NCBI GenBank assembly: GCA_947499635.1
Contig: CANMPD010000014.1
Span: 1-64,000 of the forward strand
DNA from: an uncultured Paracoccaceae bacterium
GTDB lineage: Bacteria; Pseudomonadota; Alphaproteobacteria; Rhodobacterales; Rhodobacteraceae
DNA: 64,000 nucleotides
Reading direction: 5' to 3'
Every line of letters begins with the position of its first letter. The first letter of the stretch is position 1. The translations under genes were made by a program, and so were the position numbers. Positions 50,539 through 59,344 of this stretch are shown here, one piece after another. Below the pieces are notes generated by a model, which saw nothing but the letters and a program-made list of their open reading frames with translations, did no database searches and had not been told where the DNA came from.

Positions 50539-51741
50539 CTATTTCGCAACCACAGACATAATGACATCTGACATCGCCCGCAGCGCGCCGTGACCACCAG
50601 GCAGCGGCAAGATCCAATCCGCTATTCCCAATATGTCAGGATGAGAGTCACTGGGACACGCAGACAGACCCGCATGCTCCATCGCGCCGCGATCATTTAC
50701 ATCATTGCCCACATAAAGCAGGTCCTGCCAACCAAGCCCCCGCTCTGCCAGCCATTCCTGCAGCGCTGCAACCTTGTCATCAACCGAGTGGTGCACTTCA
50801 AGCTTTAATTTTTCAGCCCGCTTTAACACCACCGGATTGCGTTCCTTAGACAATATCATCATCTCGAACTGGCCACTGTCGCGCAGATGGGAAATCCCCA
50901 TGCCATCCCCACGCGATGTGCGCACGCTTTCAACACCATTTTGATCCGTGGTTACGAGATTATCCGTATGAACCCCATCAAAATCCATCACGATGGCCTT
51001 AACGGCAGCAAGGCGCTCAGATGCAATTTCACTGCGCCCCCCTGCCTGTGCCAGTTGTGAACATAGCGCGAAATCTTGCAAGGTATCGATTTCAATCGGG
51101 GGATGGTCGACTGGGTAGAGCGCAACCGTGCCGCAAAACCGTTGGCCCGTGCGCAAAAACGGCTCAAGCGCGACGCAGTAAATGGCACCGCTTTCACAAT
51201 ATTGCGGCGGTAAATCTTGGCGCCGTTTACGCTGTTCACGTTCGTTATGGTTCGTGCCGACGCCCATTCCACTGGCATCCAAACCCCATAAGAACGAGTG
51301 GTCTTCGGTCACAGATAGGGCACAGTCTGCGGCTCGTGCCGTCATCTCATTCAGGCAACCATCAATATCTTGTCCGGTGATAAACGGCGACGTACATTGT
51401 AAAAATACCAGCCGTGACAAATGCGGTAAATCTTGCTGCATCACAGGCACCGCATGCAACCACCCCGCCTCGGATGTTGCGGTATCTCCAGATAATTCAG
51501 CCGGACGGTCAATGATCTTGGCGCCGTGCAACGCCGCCTCAGCCGCGATCGCTGCGTCATCCGTAGACACATATACCCCTGCAATCTGCGTCGCAGCCCG
51601 TGCAGCCCGCACCGCACGGCCGATTAAAGAAACCCCTCCGACGGGACGCAGGTTTTTACCTGGAACCCCTTTAGAGCCTCCTCGCGCAAGAATAACGCAG
51701 GCTGCCTGCGGCTGGATTTGAGAAGAGACTGAATGCGGCAT
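50539..51741 (-). CDS. neuA: CMP-sialic acid synthetase fused to KdsC-like HAD phosphatase
   Basis: This 400-residue fusion has an N-terminal cytidylyltransferase with VILARGGSKGVPGKNLRPVG (about residues 16-35), LQCTSPF and the late IEIDTLQDFALC. The C-terminal HAD domain (about 245-400) has DFDGVHTDN, where Asp253 and Asp255 are the catalytic pair, and a late VGNDVNDRGAM. Animal CMAS enzymes also carry such a domain, in which catalysis is poor. Here the HAD residues look intact, so the domain could remove the 9-phosphate of KDN-9-P or Neu5Ac-9-P before activation. The gene is the first of a minus-strand group with the GT42 and AGE genes. Confidence 0.88.
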   Translation of the reverse strand: MPHSVSSQIQPQAACVILARGGSKGVPGKNLRPVGGVSLIGRAVRAARAATQIAGVYVSTDDAAIAAEAALHGAKIIDRPAELSGDTATSEAGWLHAVPVMQQDLPHLSRLVFLQCTSPFITGQDIDGCLNEMTARAADCALSVTEDHSFLWGLDASGMGVGTNHNEREQRKRRQDLPPQYCESGAIYCVALEPFLRTGQRFCGTVALYPVDHPPIEIDTLQDFALCSQLAQAGGRSEIASERLAAVKAIVMDFDGVHTDNLVTTDQNGVESVRTSRGDGMGISHLRDSGQFEMMILSKERNPVVLKRAEKLKLEVHHSVDDKVAALQEWLAERGLGWQDLLYVGNDVNDRGAMEHAGLSACPSDSHPDILGIADWILPLPGGHGALRAMSDVIMSVVAK

Positions 51742-51907
51742 AAATATCCCTAAAATTTGCAGCTCTGAGAAGCAAAACTGATGCGTAAGGCAGCATCACA
51801 GATCTCTCACAGACCAGATGCCAACCATGACACTCCCTTTCGTTTACAAACCCCATCTGCTTGTGTAAATCCCGCAAAAGGTGTTTGGTCGCTGGGAATA
51901 ATCTGAT

Positions 51908-52153
51908 ATGATTGCAAAACTAAAAAAAACCGCTCTGGGCCAGCTACTTTACCGCGTGTCTCGCACACAGGTTGGCACGCCTTTGCGGTATATGGCTGAC
52001 ATGTTGAAAAACAATCAAAACCAACGCGCCCATAGCCTGCCTCAGCACAAAAAGCACAATCAAAGGCAGATGGACATCTTAGCAGCGTTTGAACGCAATC
52101 CACACACAGGGATAGAACACACCCGGGCAAAACACATAGAGGCAAAACAATGA
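51908..52153 (+). CDS. Small hypothetical protein coupled to the next gene
   Basis: This 81-residue basic protein is rich in Lys, Gln, His and Arg and begins MIAKLKKTALGQLLYR. No domain is recognisable. Its stop overlaps the ATG of the following gene (ATGA at 52150-52153), so it may serve translational coupling or bind the partner. The start at 51908 has GGGAAT upstream. Coding potential is modest; it could also be a leader-type frame. Confidence 0.5.
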   Translation: MIAKLKKTALGQLLYRVSRTQVGTPLRYMADMLKNNQNQRAHSLPQHKKHNQRQMDILAAFERNPHTGIEHTRAKHIEAKQ

Positions 52154-53307
52154 ATGCGCCGCACCTGCCCGCACAGCCTTATGCCCCCACGCAACAGCCC
52201 GCCGATATTGCGTTTCTCGAACGCCCTATTTTGCTGTTGTTCAGCGATGACTCGACCTTGTTTTTTGCCCGCCGCATGCGAACCTGCCTACAGGCGGCTG
52301 ATCCGAATTTAACCATCCATTTGGGCTGGGTGGTCAGCGAAAATGCTTTGTCATATCGCCAAATGGTCCAATTGTTGCCCGAAGGGCCTGACTTTGCCTT
52401 TCAGGATAAAGCGGACTTTCACACCCTACTGCACGCACGCAGTCATCGCGCAATTTTAACCAGCCGCGTCTATCGCCATCTTGGTGATGAAATCAGCCAA
52501 AAAGTCACCTCGGTTACCGCAGAACGCCCCTGTGTCATAGGCTTTTTAGGGGGGTTGGATTTTACGCCGAAAAATGGCTACAAGCGTCGCCGCTTTTGTG
52601 ATGCGGTCTATATCTTCCCCTCCCCCGAGCTTGCAGTCTTTGAAGATATGTTCCGCGATTGGCCTGACCGCATGTGGCAAGAGGTCGAGTTTGGACATCC
52701 CTCATTCACCACGCCCCAAACCTTATCCCCCCAAGAACTGGCAGCGCGCCGTGATATCTATTTCTTTACACAGGCCCTGTCCCCCTCAACACAACGCGGC
52801 CGACTGCATATGCTGCGGGTCATGGCTGCAATTGCGCAGGCCAATCCTGATCGCAATGTCTGGATAAAACTGCGCCACTTACCCGGCGAAAATCAACAGC
52901 ACCTGCATCTGGAGAAATACGACTATCCAGGACTGGCTGATCAACTGGATCACATGCCGGATAATCTAAAATTTACCGCCTGTACCATGGACGAAGCCCT
53001 AGAGACCGCCGCCCTTGGCATCACCTGCACATCGACCGCAGCCATTGATGTCATCCGTACCGGAGTGCCCTGCATGGTACATTTGGATTTCGTCGACAAC
53101 TATGTCGATCCGCTGGTTACCCCCATGCGCAAGTTGTTTGCAGACAGCCGCTTGATTACATCGTTGGATGAGATGCTGCACCTACGTGCCCAGGCACCCG
53201 ATGCAGACTGGCTGGAAACAATGTTTTGCACAAACGACTTAGGGACCCGCGTGTTACAAAACATCGAAAATTTTTCCCAACGCCCCTTTCAGCTCACCTC
53301 ACGATAA
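52150..53307 (+). CDS. Putative GT-B glycosyltransferase of unassigned family
   Basis: This 385-residue protein has no motif I can assign with certainty. Its layout resembles GT-B proteins related to CDP-glycerol/polysialyltransferase families and to proteins tentatively labelled DUF6716. It has an N-terminal ILLLFSDDSTLFFARRMRT, a central GFLGGLDFTPKNGYKRRRF and a C-terminal TCTSTAAIDVIRTGVPCMVH (about residues 291-310), reminiscent of a nucleotide-binding Rossmann half. It lies between NeuA and the sulfotransferase-like gene, in the sialic acid capsule section. A transferase role in capsule polymerisation is plausible from context, but not proven. Confidence 0.5.
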   Translation: MNAPHLPAQPYAPTQQPADIAFLERPILLLFSDDSTLFFARRMRTCLQAADPNLTIHLGWVVSENALSYRQMVQLLPEGPDFAFQDKADFHTLLHARSHRAILTSRVYRHLGDEISQKVTSVTAERPCVIGFLGGLDFTPKNGYKRRRFCDAVYIFPSPELAVFEDMFRDWPDRMWQEVEFGHPSFTTPQTLSPQELAARRDIYFFTQALSPSTQRGRLHMLRVMAAIAQANPDRNVWIKLRHLPGENQQHLHLEKYDYPGLADQLDHMPDNLKFTACTMDEALETAALGITCTSTAAIDVIRTGVPCMVHLDFVDNYVDPLVTPMRKLFADSRLITSLDEMLHLRAQAPDADWLETMFCTNDLGTRVLQNIENFSQRPFQLTSR

Positions 53308-53364
53308 AACGGTACAACATAAGGCTATGCGGTACAGCTCGGGCGACCCCCATCAGGATCACAT

Positions 53365-54294
53365 ATGACACTCTATATCCATTTGGGAGCCCATAAAACG
53401 GCGACAACCCTTCTACAAAACATCCTCAAACACAACGAAGCTGCTTTAGAAAGCCGGGGCGTGGCGCGTGTCAAAATTCAACCACGTCATCTGTTTTGGC
53501 ATTTCCTCCGCGACAAGGATCGCGAGGCTTTCATAAAACGCCGCCGTACCTTTGGGCGTAAACTGAAAGCCTTCAACCAAGATTGGTCCAATGCGATTTT
53601 AACATCCGAAACACTCTTCGGTACGTCAGATCTCGGGGGGTGCACCACAGTTTATCCAAATGCAGATATGGTCTTAAAAGTGTTGGCACAACTCACCCAA
53701 GGCATGTCGCGTAAGATCATCTTCTATGTGCGCCGCCAAGATGATTTCATCGAAGCCAGTTTTATCAACCGCTTGCAGACACTGGCCACCTCCATCCATT
53801 TGGACCACAGTCGTCTTTTGGCAGATGATAGCTGGAGTAACTTTGACACCTATCTCAACAGTTTTGATGCCCATGCACTATCTTGGCTAAATTTGGCGGA
53901 TCGTATGGCTAGCCATTTTGGGGCAGAGAACCTTATCATCCGTCCCTTTGAAACCATTCGGCGCGGCAAAGAGGCCTACGCCCGCGATTTCCTCAGCTCA
54001 ATTTGTGCGACCGACGGGTTGGATTTGACCCCCGAAATCTATGAAAATCGCAGTTTTTCCGCTCACGCCCTATCAGAATTTCTGCGCCTTGCTCCATTAC
54101 AGGATTTCAAAGACCTGCGCAGCCTACGCCTTCGCCTACAAGAGACCTACCCGAATACGATCTACCCTCGCCCAACATTGCTCAGCGATCATCAGCGTGA
54201 CGCTATTTTACGCGCCCATCACGACAGCAATACCAAACTTTTTGAGACGTATATCGCGCCGGCGGATCGCAAAAACATATCCTACACGCTTTGA
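53365..54294 (+). CDS. Sulfotransferase-like P-loop protein
   Basis: This 309-residue protein begins MTLYIHLGAHKTATTLLQN, where the GAHKTATT loop (8-15) matches the 5'-phosphosulfate-binding motif of PAPS-dependent sulfotransferases. FYVRRQDDFIEASF (about residues 125-138) has the Arg and Ser expected of the 3'-phosphate site. The C-terminal part is helical. It probably transfers sulfate to a sugar of the capsule, acting in the cytoplasm. It is 57 bp after the putative GT gene. A different PAPS-type or kinase role is possible since the family is broad. Confidence 0.72.
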   Translation: MTLYIHLGAHKTATTLLQNILKHNEAALESRGVARVKIQPRHLFWHFLRDKDREAFIKRRRTFGRKLKAFNQDWSNAILTSETLFGTSDLGGCTTVYPNADMVLKVLAQLTQGMSRKIIFYVRRQDDFIEASFINRLQTLATSIHLDHSRLLADDSWSNFDTYLNSFDAHALSWLNLADRMASHFGAENLIIRPFETIRRGKEAYARDFLSSICATDGLDLTPEIYENRSFSAHALSEFLRLAPLQDFKDLRSLRLRLQETYPNTIYPRPTLLSDHQRDAILRAHHDSNTKLFETYIAPADRKNISYTL

Positions 54295-54337
54295 TCACCC
54301 GCTCTCTTCTCTGGGACCGAGACCCGTGCGCGCGTGG

Positions 54338-55381
54338 TTATTGTGCGTCCAACCGCTCTAACATTTTACGGCCCGCTGGATGGGATTTGCGAATGGAAAA
54401 GACCCGATTTAAATAGAAGCGTGCGGTTTCTATATCTGCGGTGCCCTCACAACACTGGGCCGCCAAAAAGGCAAAATCAATCGCCCCCGGATGCCGTTCT
54501 GACACATTGCATGCGGCTTCTTTTAAGTCAGCAGGTGGAATTCCCGCACGATATCCGCTGAGCAGCCAATAATAATGCAACGCATGCCAATCAGGAAAGC
54601 GCAAGCACTCTGCCTGCAACTCTGTATAAGAACCAATAAAGTCCTTTTTCACCAGATAACGCACATAGCGTTCCAGTACCGAGAGTTTATCCTCATCCAA
54701 AGGACGGCCTTCTTGGTAGGGAATGGAAATCTGCGGCACAGATCCTTTAGTGAGGATCATTTCGAAGTAACGCTTCAGCGTATATTCCTGCTCAAGGCGT
54801 ACGGGCAACATATGATCCTGCCCCTCATATTGCAAAACTCTGATATGCAGTGGCATTGAATCTTCAGTGTACAACTGTGCAATATTATACGTGTCGATCA
54901 GATCAAAACTGCCAAAGATAATAGTGTATTGGGTGGTGGTCGCACCACGGACCAAGTCTGCGATATTGGGTGTCTGCACCGCAACATCCGATCGCGGCCC
55001 TCGCGAAAAGCGACTGCCGACGATAATCTGAGGTGCCACAGCTAGAACCCGCTTAGCCTTAAGTCGCGCCCCAAAATAAAGCGCCGCATAGCCCCCCATA
55101 GACGATCCAATCATCCAGACCTCACGGTAGTTTTTAGCAACCTCTGCGATCCGCGCTTCGATGTCATCAAGGCATTCGCCTTCAGACAAACCATTTTGAT
55201 ACCATGCGTTTCCCTCGGGATCGCGAATATGTAACCGGTCCGGTTCCAGCTCCTCTGTACTGCGAAAGAACGTAAAGCCTGATGCATTCGCCGCTGAAAA
55301 AACAACCAAGAGGCAATGCGAAGGCGTCTCATTGATCTGATGATGTTCGAAGACATTTGGAATATGCAACGCAAGTGCCAT
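54338..55381 (-). CDS. Alpha/beta hydrolase with helical C-terminal region
   Basis: This 347-residue protein has an alpha/beta hydrolase domain with the nucleophile elbow GSSMGGYAAL (Ser94, about residues 92-101) and a late GQDHMLPV with the candidate catalytic His. A C-terminal region (about 255-347) is alpha-helical with repeat-like WHALHYYWLL and YLNRVFSIRKSHPAGRK segments that resemble TPR-like helices. It could remove or move acyl groups on a sugar, fitting the sulfated and sialylated capsule section, but no family is certain. It has no signal peptide and so acts in the cytoplasm. It lies convergently to the sulfotransferase-like gene. Confidence 0.65.
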   Translation of the reverse strand: MALALHIPNVFEHHQINETPSHCLLVVFSAANASGFTFFRSTEELEPDRLHIRDPEGNAWYQNGLSEGECLDDIEARIAEVAKNYREVWMIGSSMGGYAALYFGARLKAKRVLAVAPQIIVGSRFSRGPRSDVAVQTPNIADLVRGATTTQYTIIFGSFDLIDTYNIAQLYTEDSMPLHIRVLQYEGQDHMLPVRLEQEYTLKRYFEMILTKGSVPQISIPYQEGRPLDEDKLSVLERYVRYLVKKDFIGSYTELQAECLRFPDWHALHYYWLLSGYRAGIPPADLKEAACNVSERHPGAIDFAFLAAQCCEGTADIETARFYLNRVFSIRKSHPAGRKMLERLDAQ

Positions 55382-55447
55382 TACGTAAAACTTTCTTGTA
55401 AAACGAGCGTTACACTCGGAAAATCACTCTGTGAATGGGTCACGATA

Positions 55448-56188
55448 TCACGACCAAGATGGGATACGGCGGCCCAAGCGTGCTTCGATTGCGGCCACAG
55501 TGGGTTTCAACAACTCATCAAGCTGCGCAACGGTCTCGGGCTCAACTGGAAACTTGCGCTTGATCACCGAACGGCCTTCGTTGCTATGCGTCAACTCTAG
55601 CTCAGCCGCGCTAGACACACCAAGCCATGCCGTCAACTTTTGCAGCTCTTGCTCTGGATCGGCCAAAAGCTCTTCGAAAATCATAATATAATGATGATCA
55701 TCGTCGAAATATTCCTCAAACATGGCAAGGTGACGTTCGTATTGAGACCGGAACAAATAAGCGGCGGGGCTGTTCGTTGCAGCCAAGTCTTCAGCTTGCA
55801 ACAAAGACTCTTCGATGGACATAGCCTCTCGGTCACGCTTTTTGGCATGGTGGAAATTGGATACAACCCGCTTTACTGGGTTGCGGAGAATCCAGATCAA
55901 ACGCGCCTGTGGATTATAGGCATGCATCCGGGCTGGCACGTCCTTGCTCAGACTGTACGATGGGCTTTTGTCGCCATGTAACACACCCTCTTGTGTGAAA
56001 TCGAAATGCGCATGATACCAATCATTACCCTGCTCAAACAACGTCGGCTTGTCAAAGTAATGGATTTCTCCGCGATAGAGATTGATTTCGGCGTGCTGGC
56101 GCAACATGTCACGCAATGTGGAGGTGCCCGATTTCATTGCTCCCACAATGAAAAAATCCACCACCGGCTGCCCGATTTCCGAAGCCAT
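55448..56188 (-). CDS. Sulfotransferase family protein
   Basis: This 246-residue protein has the 5'-phosphosulfate loop GAMKSGTST (residues 16-24), the EIHYFDK segment (about 41-47) and the 3'-phosphate motif LRNPVKRVVSNFHH (about 101-114) with Arg102 and Ser110. This is the heparan-sulfate N-sulfotransferase-like pattern used on sugars. It uses PAPS in the cytoplasm. It is transcribed toward the hydrolase gene and follows the GT8 gene by 29 bp, in the capsule section. With the gene at 53365 it gives two likely sulfation enzymes. Confidence 0.88.
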   Translation of the reverse strand: MASEIGQPVVDFFIVGAMKSGTSTLRDMLRQHAEINLYRGEIHYFDKPTLFEQGNDWYHAHFDFTQEGVLHGDKSPSYSLSKDVPARMHAYNPQARLIWILRNPVKRVVSNFHHAKKRDREAMSIEESLLQAEDLAATNSPAAYLFRSQYERHLAMFEEYFDDDHHYIMIFEELLADPEQELQKLTAWLGVSSAAELELTHSNEGRSVIKRKFPVEPETVAQLDELLKPTVAAIEARLGRRIPSWS

Positions 56189-56217
56189 TGCAAATTCTCC
56201 TATTCGTCAGTCAGCTC

Positions 56218-57231
56218 TTAAAGGCCCATATTTATTGCGACTTGCCGCTCGAAAGCCGCCTCAGACGAGGTCTGTTTTTCATGTGCGCGACGCACGCTTT
56301 GCATATATCGATTTTGCCAGCCCCGCCGTTGAACATCCATCATCTGAAAAAGGCTGCGCTTTCCGAAATCTTCGCAGGCGCGGTGCCACATGGCTTCCAT
56401 AGCCTCATACGCTTCTTCGCGCGCGCGAATTTTTGGGTTCCAAGGCTTTTCTCCAACATAATGAAAGATACGAATATCTTCAGCGTCCAAATACGCTTCG
56501 ACATCCTCAGGAGAGGACACATCCAGACCCTGCTGCTGCATGTCGAGCAGTAATGACCGCTTCGTATAGTTAAAGCGTGGCGGCAGATAGCCAAGGGCAG
56601 TGTTGTGCATCAGGATATTCAAAATTGCCTGATCTGCTTTACCTGTGCCGGGGCGAGGCACGCGATCACCCAGCATTTCACGCATGCGACTGAATTCAAA
56701 CCCCCGCAAAAAGGTTTCATTCAGCACCATAACACCGGTATTCACAAACCTCATAGGTGTGTTGAGTTCTGAATGATAGGCACGTACCGCCGACAAAGGG
56801 GCCGAAGCATGTAACAGCGGCTCGAGCGAACCACGAATAATCACATCGCTATCAATCGCAATGACGCGTTTAAAAAAGGACCAGCGTAATATTTCCAATA
56901 ATGCAAACGCAGGAAACAAGCGATCCGGAGTGCCAATCACCTCGCGGGCGTATTGATAAATAGGCTCCATCGCGACATCATTTGTACTCGCAAAGTGCAC
57001 ATTGTCACAATGTTCACGGATCACCTGCTTGGTCAGTTCAGACAAAGGCTTGATACTGCTGTGGACCGCCACGATCGGGTAAGTCCAATCTGGATTATGC
57101 TTACGCAGGCTGCGTTCCATCAAAATAAAACCCGCAGCGAAATCATCACTGACCACCGAGCACAGGACAGTGTCCTGTGCGCGCGCAGGCGTAGCACAAT
57201 TCTCAATCAAAGACGCTGCATTTAAGATCAT
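56218..57231 (-). CDS. GT8-like glycosyltransferase
   Basis: This 337-residue GT-A protein has RVIAIDSDVIIRGSLEPLL (DxD at 127-129), FVNTGVMVLN (about 162-171), ADQAILN and a late HYVGEKPWNP (about residues 263-272) that matches the GT8/LgtC-type HxxGxxKPW donor-site motif. GT8 enzymes transfer galactose or glucose with retention of configuration. It overlaps the stop of the MptE-like gene by 4 bp (ATGA), so both are translated together. The sugar is not identified. Confidence 0.82.
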   Translation of the reverse strand: MILNAASLIENCATPARAQDTVLCSVVSDDFAAGFILMERSLRKHNPDWTYPIVAVHSSIKPLSELTKQVIREHCDNVHFASTNDVAMEPIYQYAREVIGTPDRLFPAFALLEILRWSFFKRVIAIDSDVIIRGSLEPLLHASAPLSAVRAYHSELNTPMRFVNTGVMVLNETFLRGFEFSRMREMLGDRVPRPGTGKADQAILNILMHNTALGYLPPRFNYTKRSLLLDMQQQGLDVSSPEDVEAYLDAEDIRIFHYVGEKPWNPKIRAREEAYEAMEAMWHRACEDFGKRSLFQMMDVQRRGWQNRYMQSVRRAHEKQTSSEAAFERQVAINMGL

Positions 57232-59042
57232 GACTTATTCGCAATAATATCTTCAAAACGTGCCCGCGGGAAAACCTCAAGTCGGCCGCCATTTGTACAA
57301 TTTATAATCTGGATACCGTCTTGTAAAAAGCGGTTCCGCACAATTTCATAGCTCTGGAACACCGGCCCATTCTCTGCCCAAACCCGAGTAAGCCCCTCAT
57401 GAGACGTTGTTTTTGTCGTGTGCTTTGAAAAGTCATAAAAATATGATTTGGGGGCATCCGGTGTCGTCAGACCATAATCACAATCGCAACCTAACAAGTA
57501 TATTTCCTTGATACCCATGAAGTGCGCCAATGGCAGGCAGAACGTGACAATACCAGTATAACCATCATCCATCGGTTGGGTCAGATCTAAATTGATATCA
57601 CCCTTTTGGTCTACCTGGTATTTTGGTCGGTCAAACAGCAAAAAGTCACATTGGTCTTCGGGGAAAACGCCATCCCCAATCAAGAAGTCTCGGAACGGAT
57701 ACGAAAAGAATTTATGAGCACGTGAGCCGCGCGCAAGCATCTGCTGCAGCCAGTCTTGGTTCGCACTCGGTTCTGGTGTCCCCCAACCGCCAAACATTTC
57801 ATGTGACGAGACACAGAAATAGCTTGGATCAATTTCATTATATTGAGGATGGTTGACGAACCAATTGGTGACGAATGTCACCTCATCTTTCAATAACGTC
57901 AAATCTTGATCGTTGATAGACGGACCGTTGCCGATAATAAATGCACGTTTTCCCGCGTGAATATTGCGGAACCGGTTAAGCTTGCGATAGGCACCCGATG
58001 CCAAATAAGCCTCGCGCTTTTCACGTCTCTGGCGCTCTTGGTTTGGTGTTTTAATTTCCACTTGCGTCACCGAAGGCGCAGTCCGGCTAGGATCACTTAA
58101 TTCCGCATGAGCATTTTCATTCGACTGCGACAGCTTCAACCCTTCCGAGCGCAGGATTTCCAACGTTCTGACAGCAAAAGCACGTCGCCCGCTGCCTTTT
58201 CGTTGGGACGAATTCGAGGTCACCTGATTCATAGATATGAGTTCGATCTCGATAGGGCTGTCCCCCAACTCAAGCGACGCCCCAATCTGAATACGAACCC
58301 AATCTTGCTCCAACGGCGTTACATTGACCTCGCGGTGTCCCAGCGTAAACGATGTCTGAAAATTAGCGTGGCGTAGGGTCTTCAAATCAACATTGATTTC
58401 TGCGTGGTTAAGCCAATTATCACCTTGGCGCACTCTTATGCGCAGAACTTTTACCTCTTGAGGTAGAACCTCTGCAACAAAACCACGAAACGAGGTGGCC
58501 GAGACCTCACTACAGGGAAAAATTAAACTATGAACCCCGGTTTCAGCATTCTCGGTTAAGATCACAGCAAGACCGTCAGTAGGCGTAATTTCAGCATCAC
58601 GTGACACAGTTCCACGCAAAGCCCGTACGCCCTCATCCTCAGATACATCAATGGAGAAACACGATGTGCGTTCCGCCATATGGCCAGTGACGAAACGCGA
58701 CATAGTCTCAGAAAATGCCGCCGAGCGGTCAAATCCCTGTGCCAGCAGAGATTCCACAGCCGCGTTCTCAGCCTTATTGCCTTGCCCGCGCTGCGCCATC
58801 AAACGAAACAGCATATCAAATTGACGGCCCTGTTGCTCAGACAAACGCAAAACCATATTGTTTAACGCCGCCAGTTCGGACCCCATGCTTTCCTGGCGAT
58901 TATCAAAGGCCGCGGACAATCCCGCTTTGTAGGTTGCGACTTCTTGATTTAGGGTTTCATTCTTTTCCAACAACTCCCCAATCGTACGTTCATAACGCAC
59001 AACATCGGTCATCAAAGAAGAGAGTTTATCATCCGACGGCAT
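57228..59042 (-). CDS. MptE/DUF115-like protein with N-terminal coiled coil
   Basis: This 604-residue protein has an N-terminal heptad-rich helix (about residues 1-80), a beta-rich middle (about 125-290) and a C-terminal DUF115-like domain that begins HAGKRAFIIGNGPSINDQD (about 362-380) and holds IKEIYLLGCDCDYG (about 511-524). DUF115 (6-hydroxymethylpterin pyrophosphokinase MptE-like) proteins in bacteria often occur beside sialic acid and flagellin glycosylation genes and resemble Maf transferases. Here it is in a capsule cluster with a sialyltransferase that shares GNGPS. A glycosyltransferase or sugar-nucleotide role is likely, but its reaction is unknown. The ATG at 59042 is clear. Confidence 0.72.
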   Translation of the reverse strand: MPSDDKLSSLMTDVVRYERTIGELLEKNETLNQEVATYKAGLSAAFDNRQESMGSELAALNNMVLRLSEQQGRQFDMLFRLMAQRGQGNKAENAAVESLLAQGFDRSAAFSETMSRFVTGHMAERTSCFSIDVSEDEGVRALRGTVSRDAEITPTDGLAVILTENAETGVHSLIFPCSEVSATSFRGFVAEVLPQEVKVLRIRVRQGDNWLNHAEINVDLKTLRHANFQTSFTLGHREVNVTPLEQDWVRIQIGASLELGDSPIEIELISMNQVTSNSSQRKGSGRRAFAVRTLEILRSEGLKLSQSNENAHAELSDPSRTAPSVTQVEIKTPNQERQRREKREAYLASGAYRKLNRFRNIHAGKRAFIIGNGPSINDQDLTLLKDEVTFVTNWFVNHPQYNEIDPSYFCVSSHEMFGGWGTPEPSANQDWLQQMLARGSRAHKFFSYPFRDFLIGDGVFPEDQCDFLLFDRPKYQVDQKGDINLDLTQPMDDGYTGIVTFCLPLAHFMGIKEIYLLGCDCDYGLTTPDAPKSYFYDFSKHTTKTTSHEGLTRVWAENGPVFQSYEIVRNRFLQDGIQIINCTNGGRLEVFPRARFEDIIANKS

Positions 59043-59344
59043 TTTTCACCCCATGTATCGTCTAGCAGCCCATTCCGGTTATTTACGATAGGCATAAGCG
59101 GTTATCATTATTTCGTTGGACGTTATGCGAACCAGCCGTGATTGTCCCATAGAAAGAGCGTATTACGCTGCAATATCTTTCAACTAAACTCAAAATTAAT
59201 CATTTTCATCACTCAAAGCGATCTCAATCACGAAGCTGCCTCAAAACCAGCATAACCCAAAGAACCTGCAGGTAAAACAGGATCGATACAACCCCGAGAA
59301 TAACGCCAAAGAAAACGCAGATGAAGACCCGCTTTATTCCACAT
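59043..59344. other. Spacer containing an orphan hydrophobic reading frame
   Basis: The minus strand here has a hydrophobic frame (59224-59343, about 38 codons; FICVFFGVILGVVSIL in it) that reads like a membrane helix but has no usable start codon. A second frame on the same strand, from ATG 59344 to TGA 59228 (38 codons), overlaps the stop region of the GT2 gene. Neither is supported as a gene. A promoter for the MptE-like gene should lie near 59043-59200. Confidence 0.35.

Noticed and set aside
59228-59344. 38-codon frame starting MWNKAG next to the GT2 stop
   Set aside because: The overlapping frame has the membrane-helix pattern instead, and this one shows no coding character.
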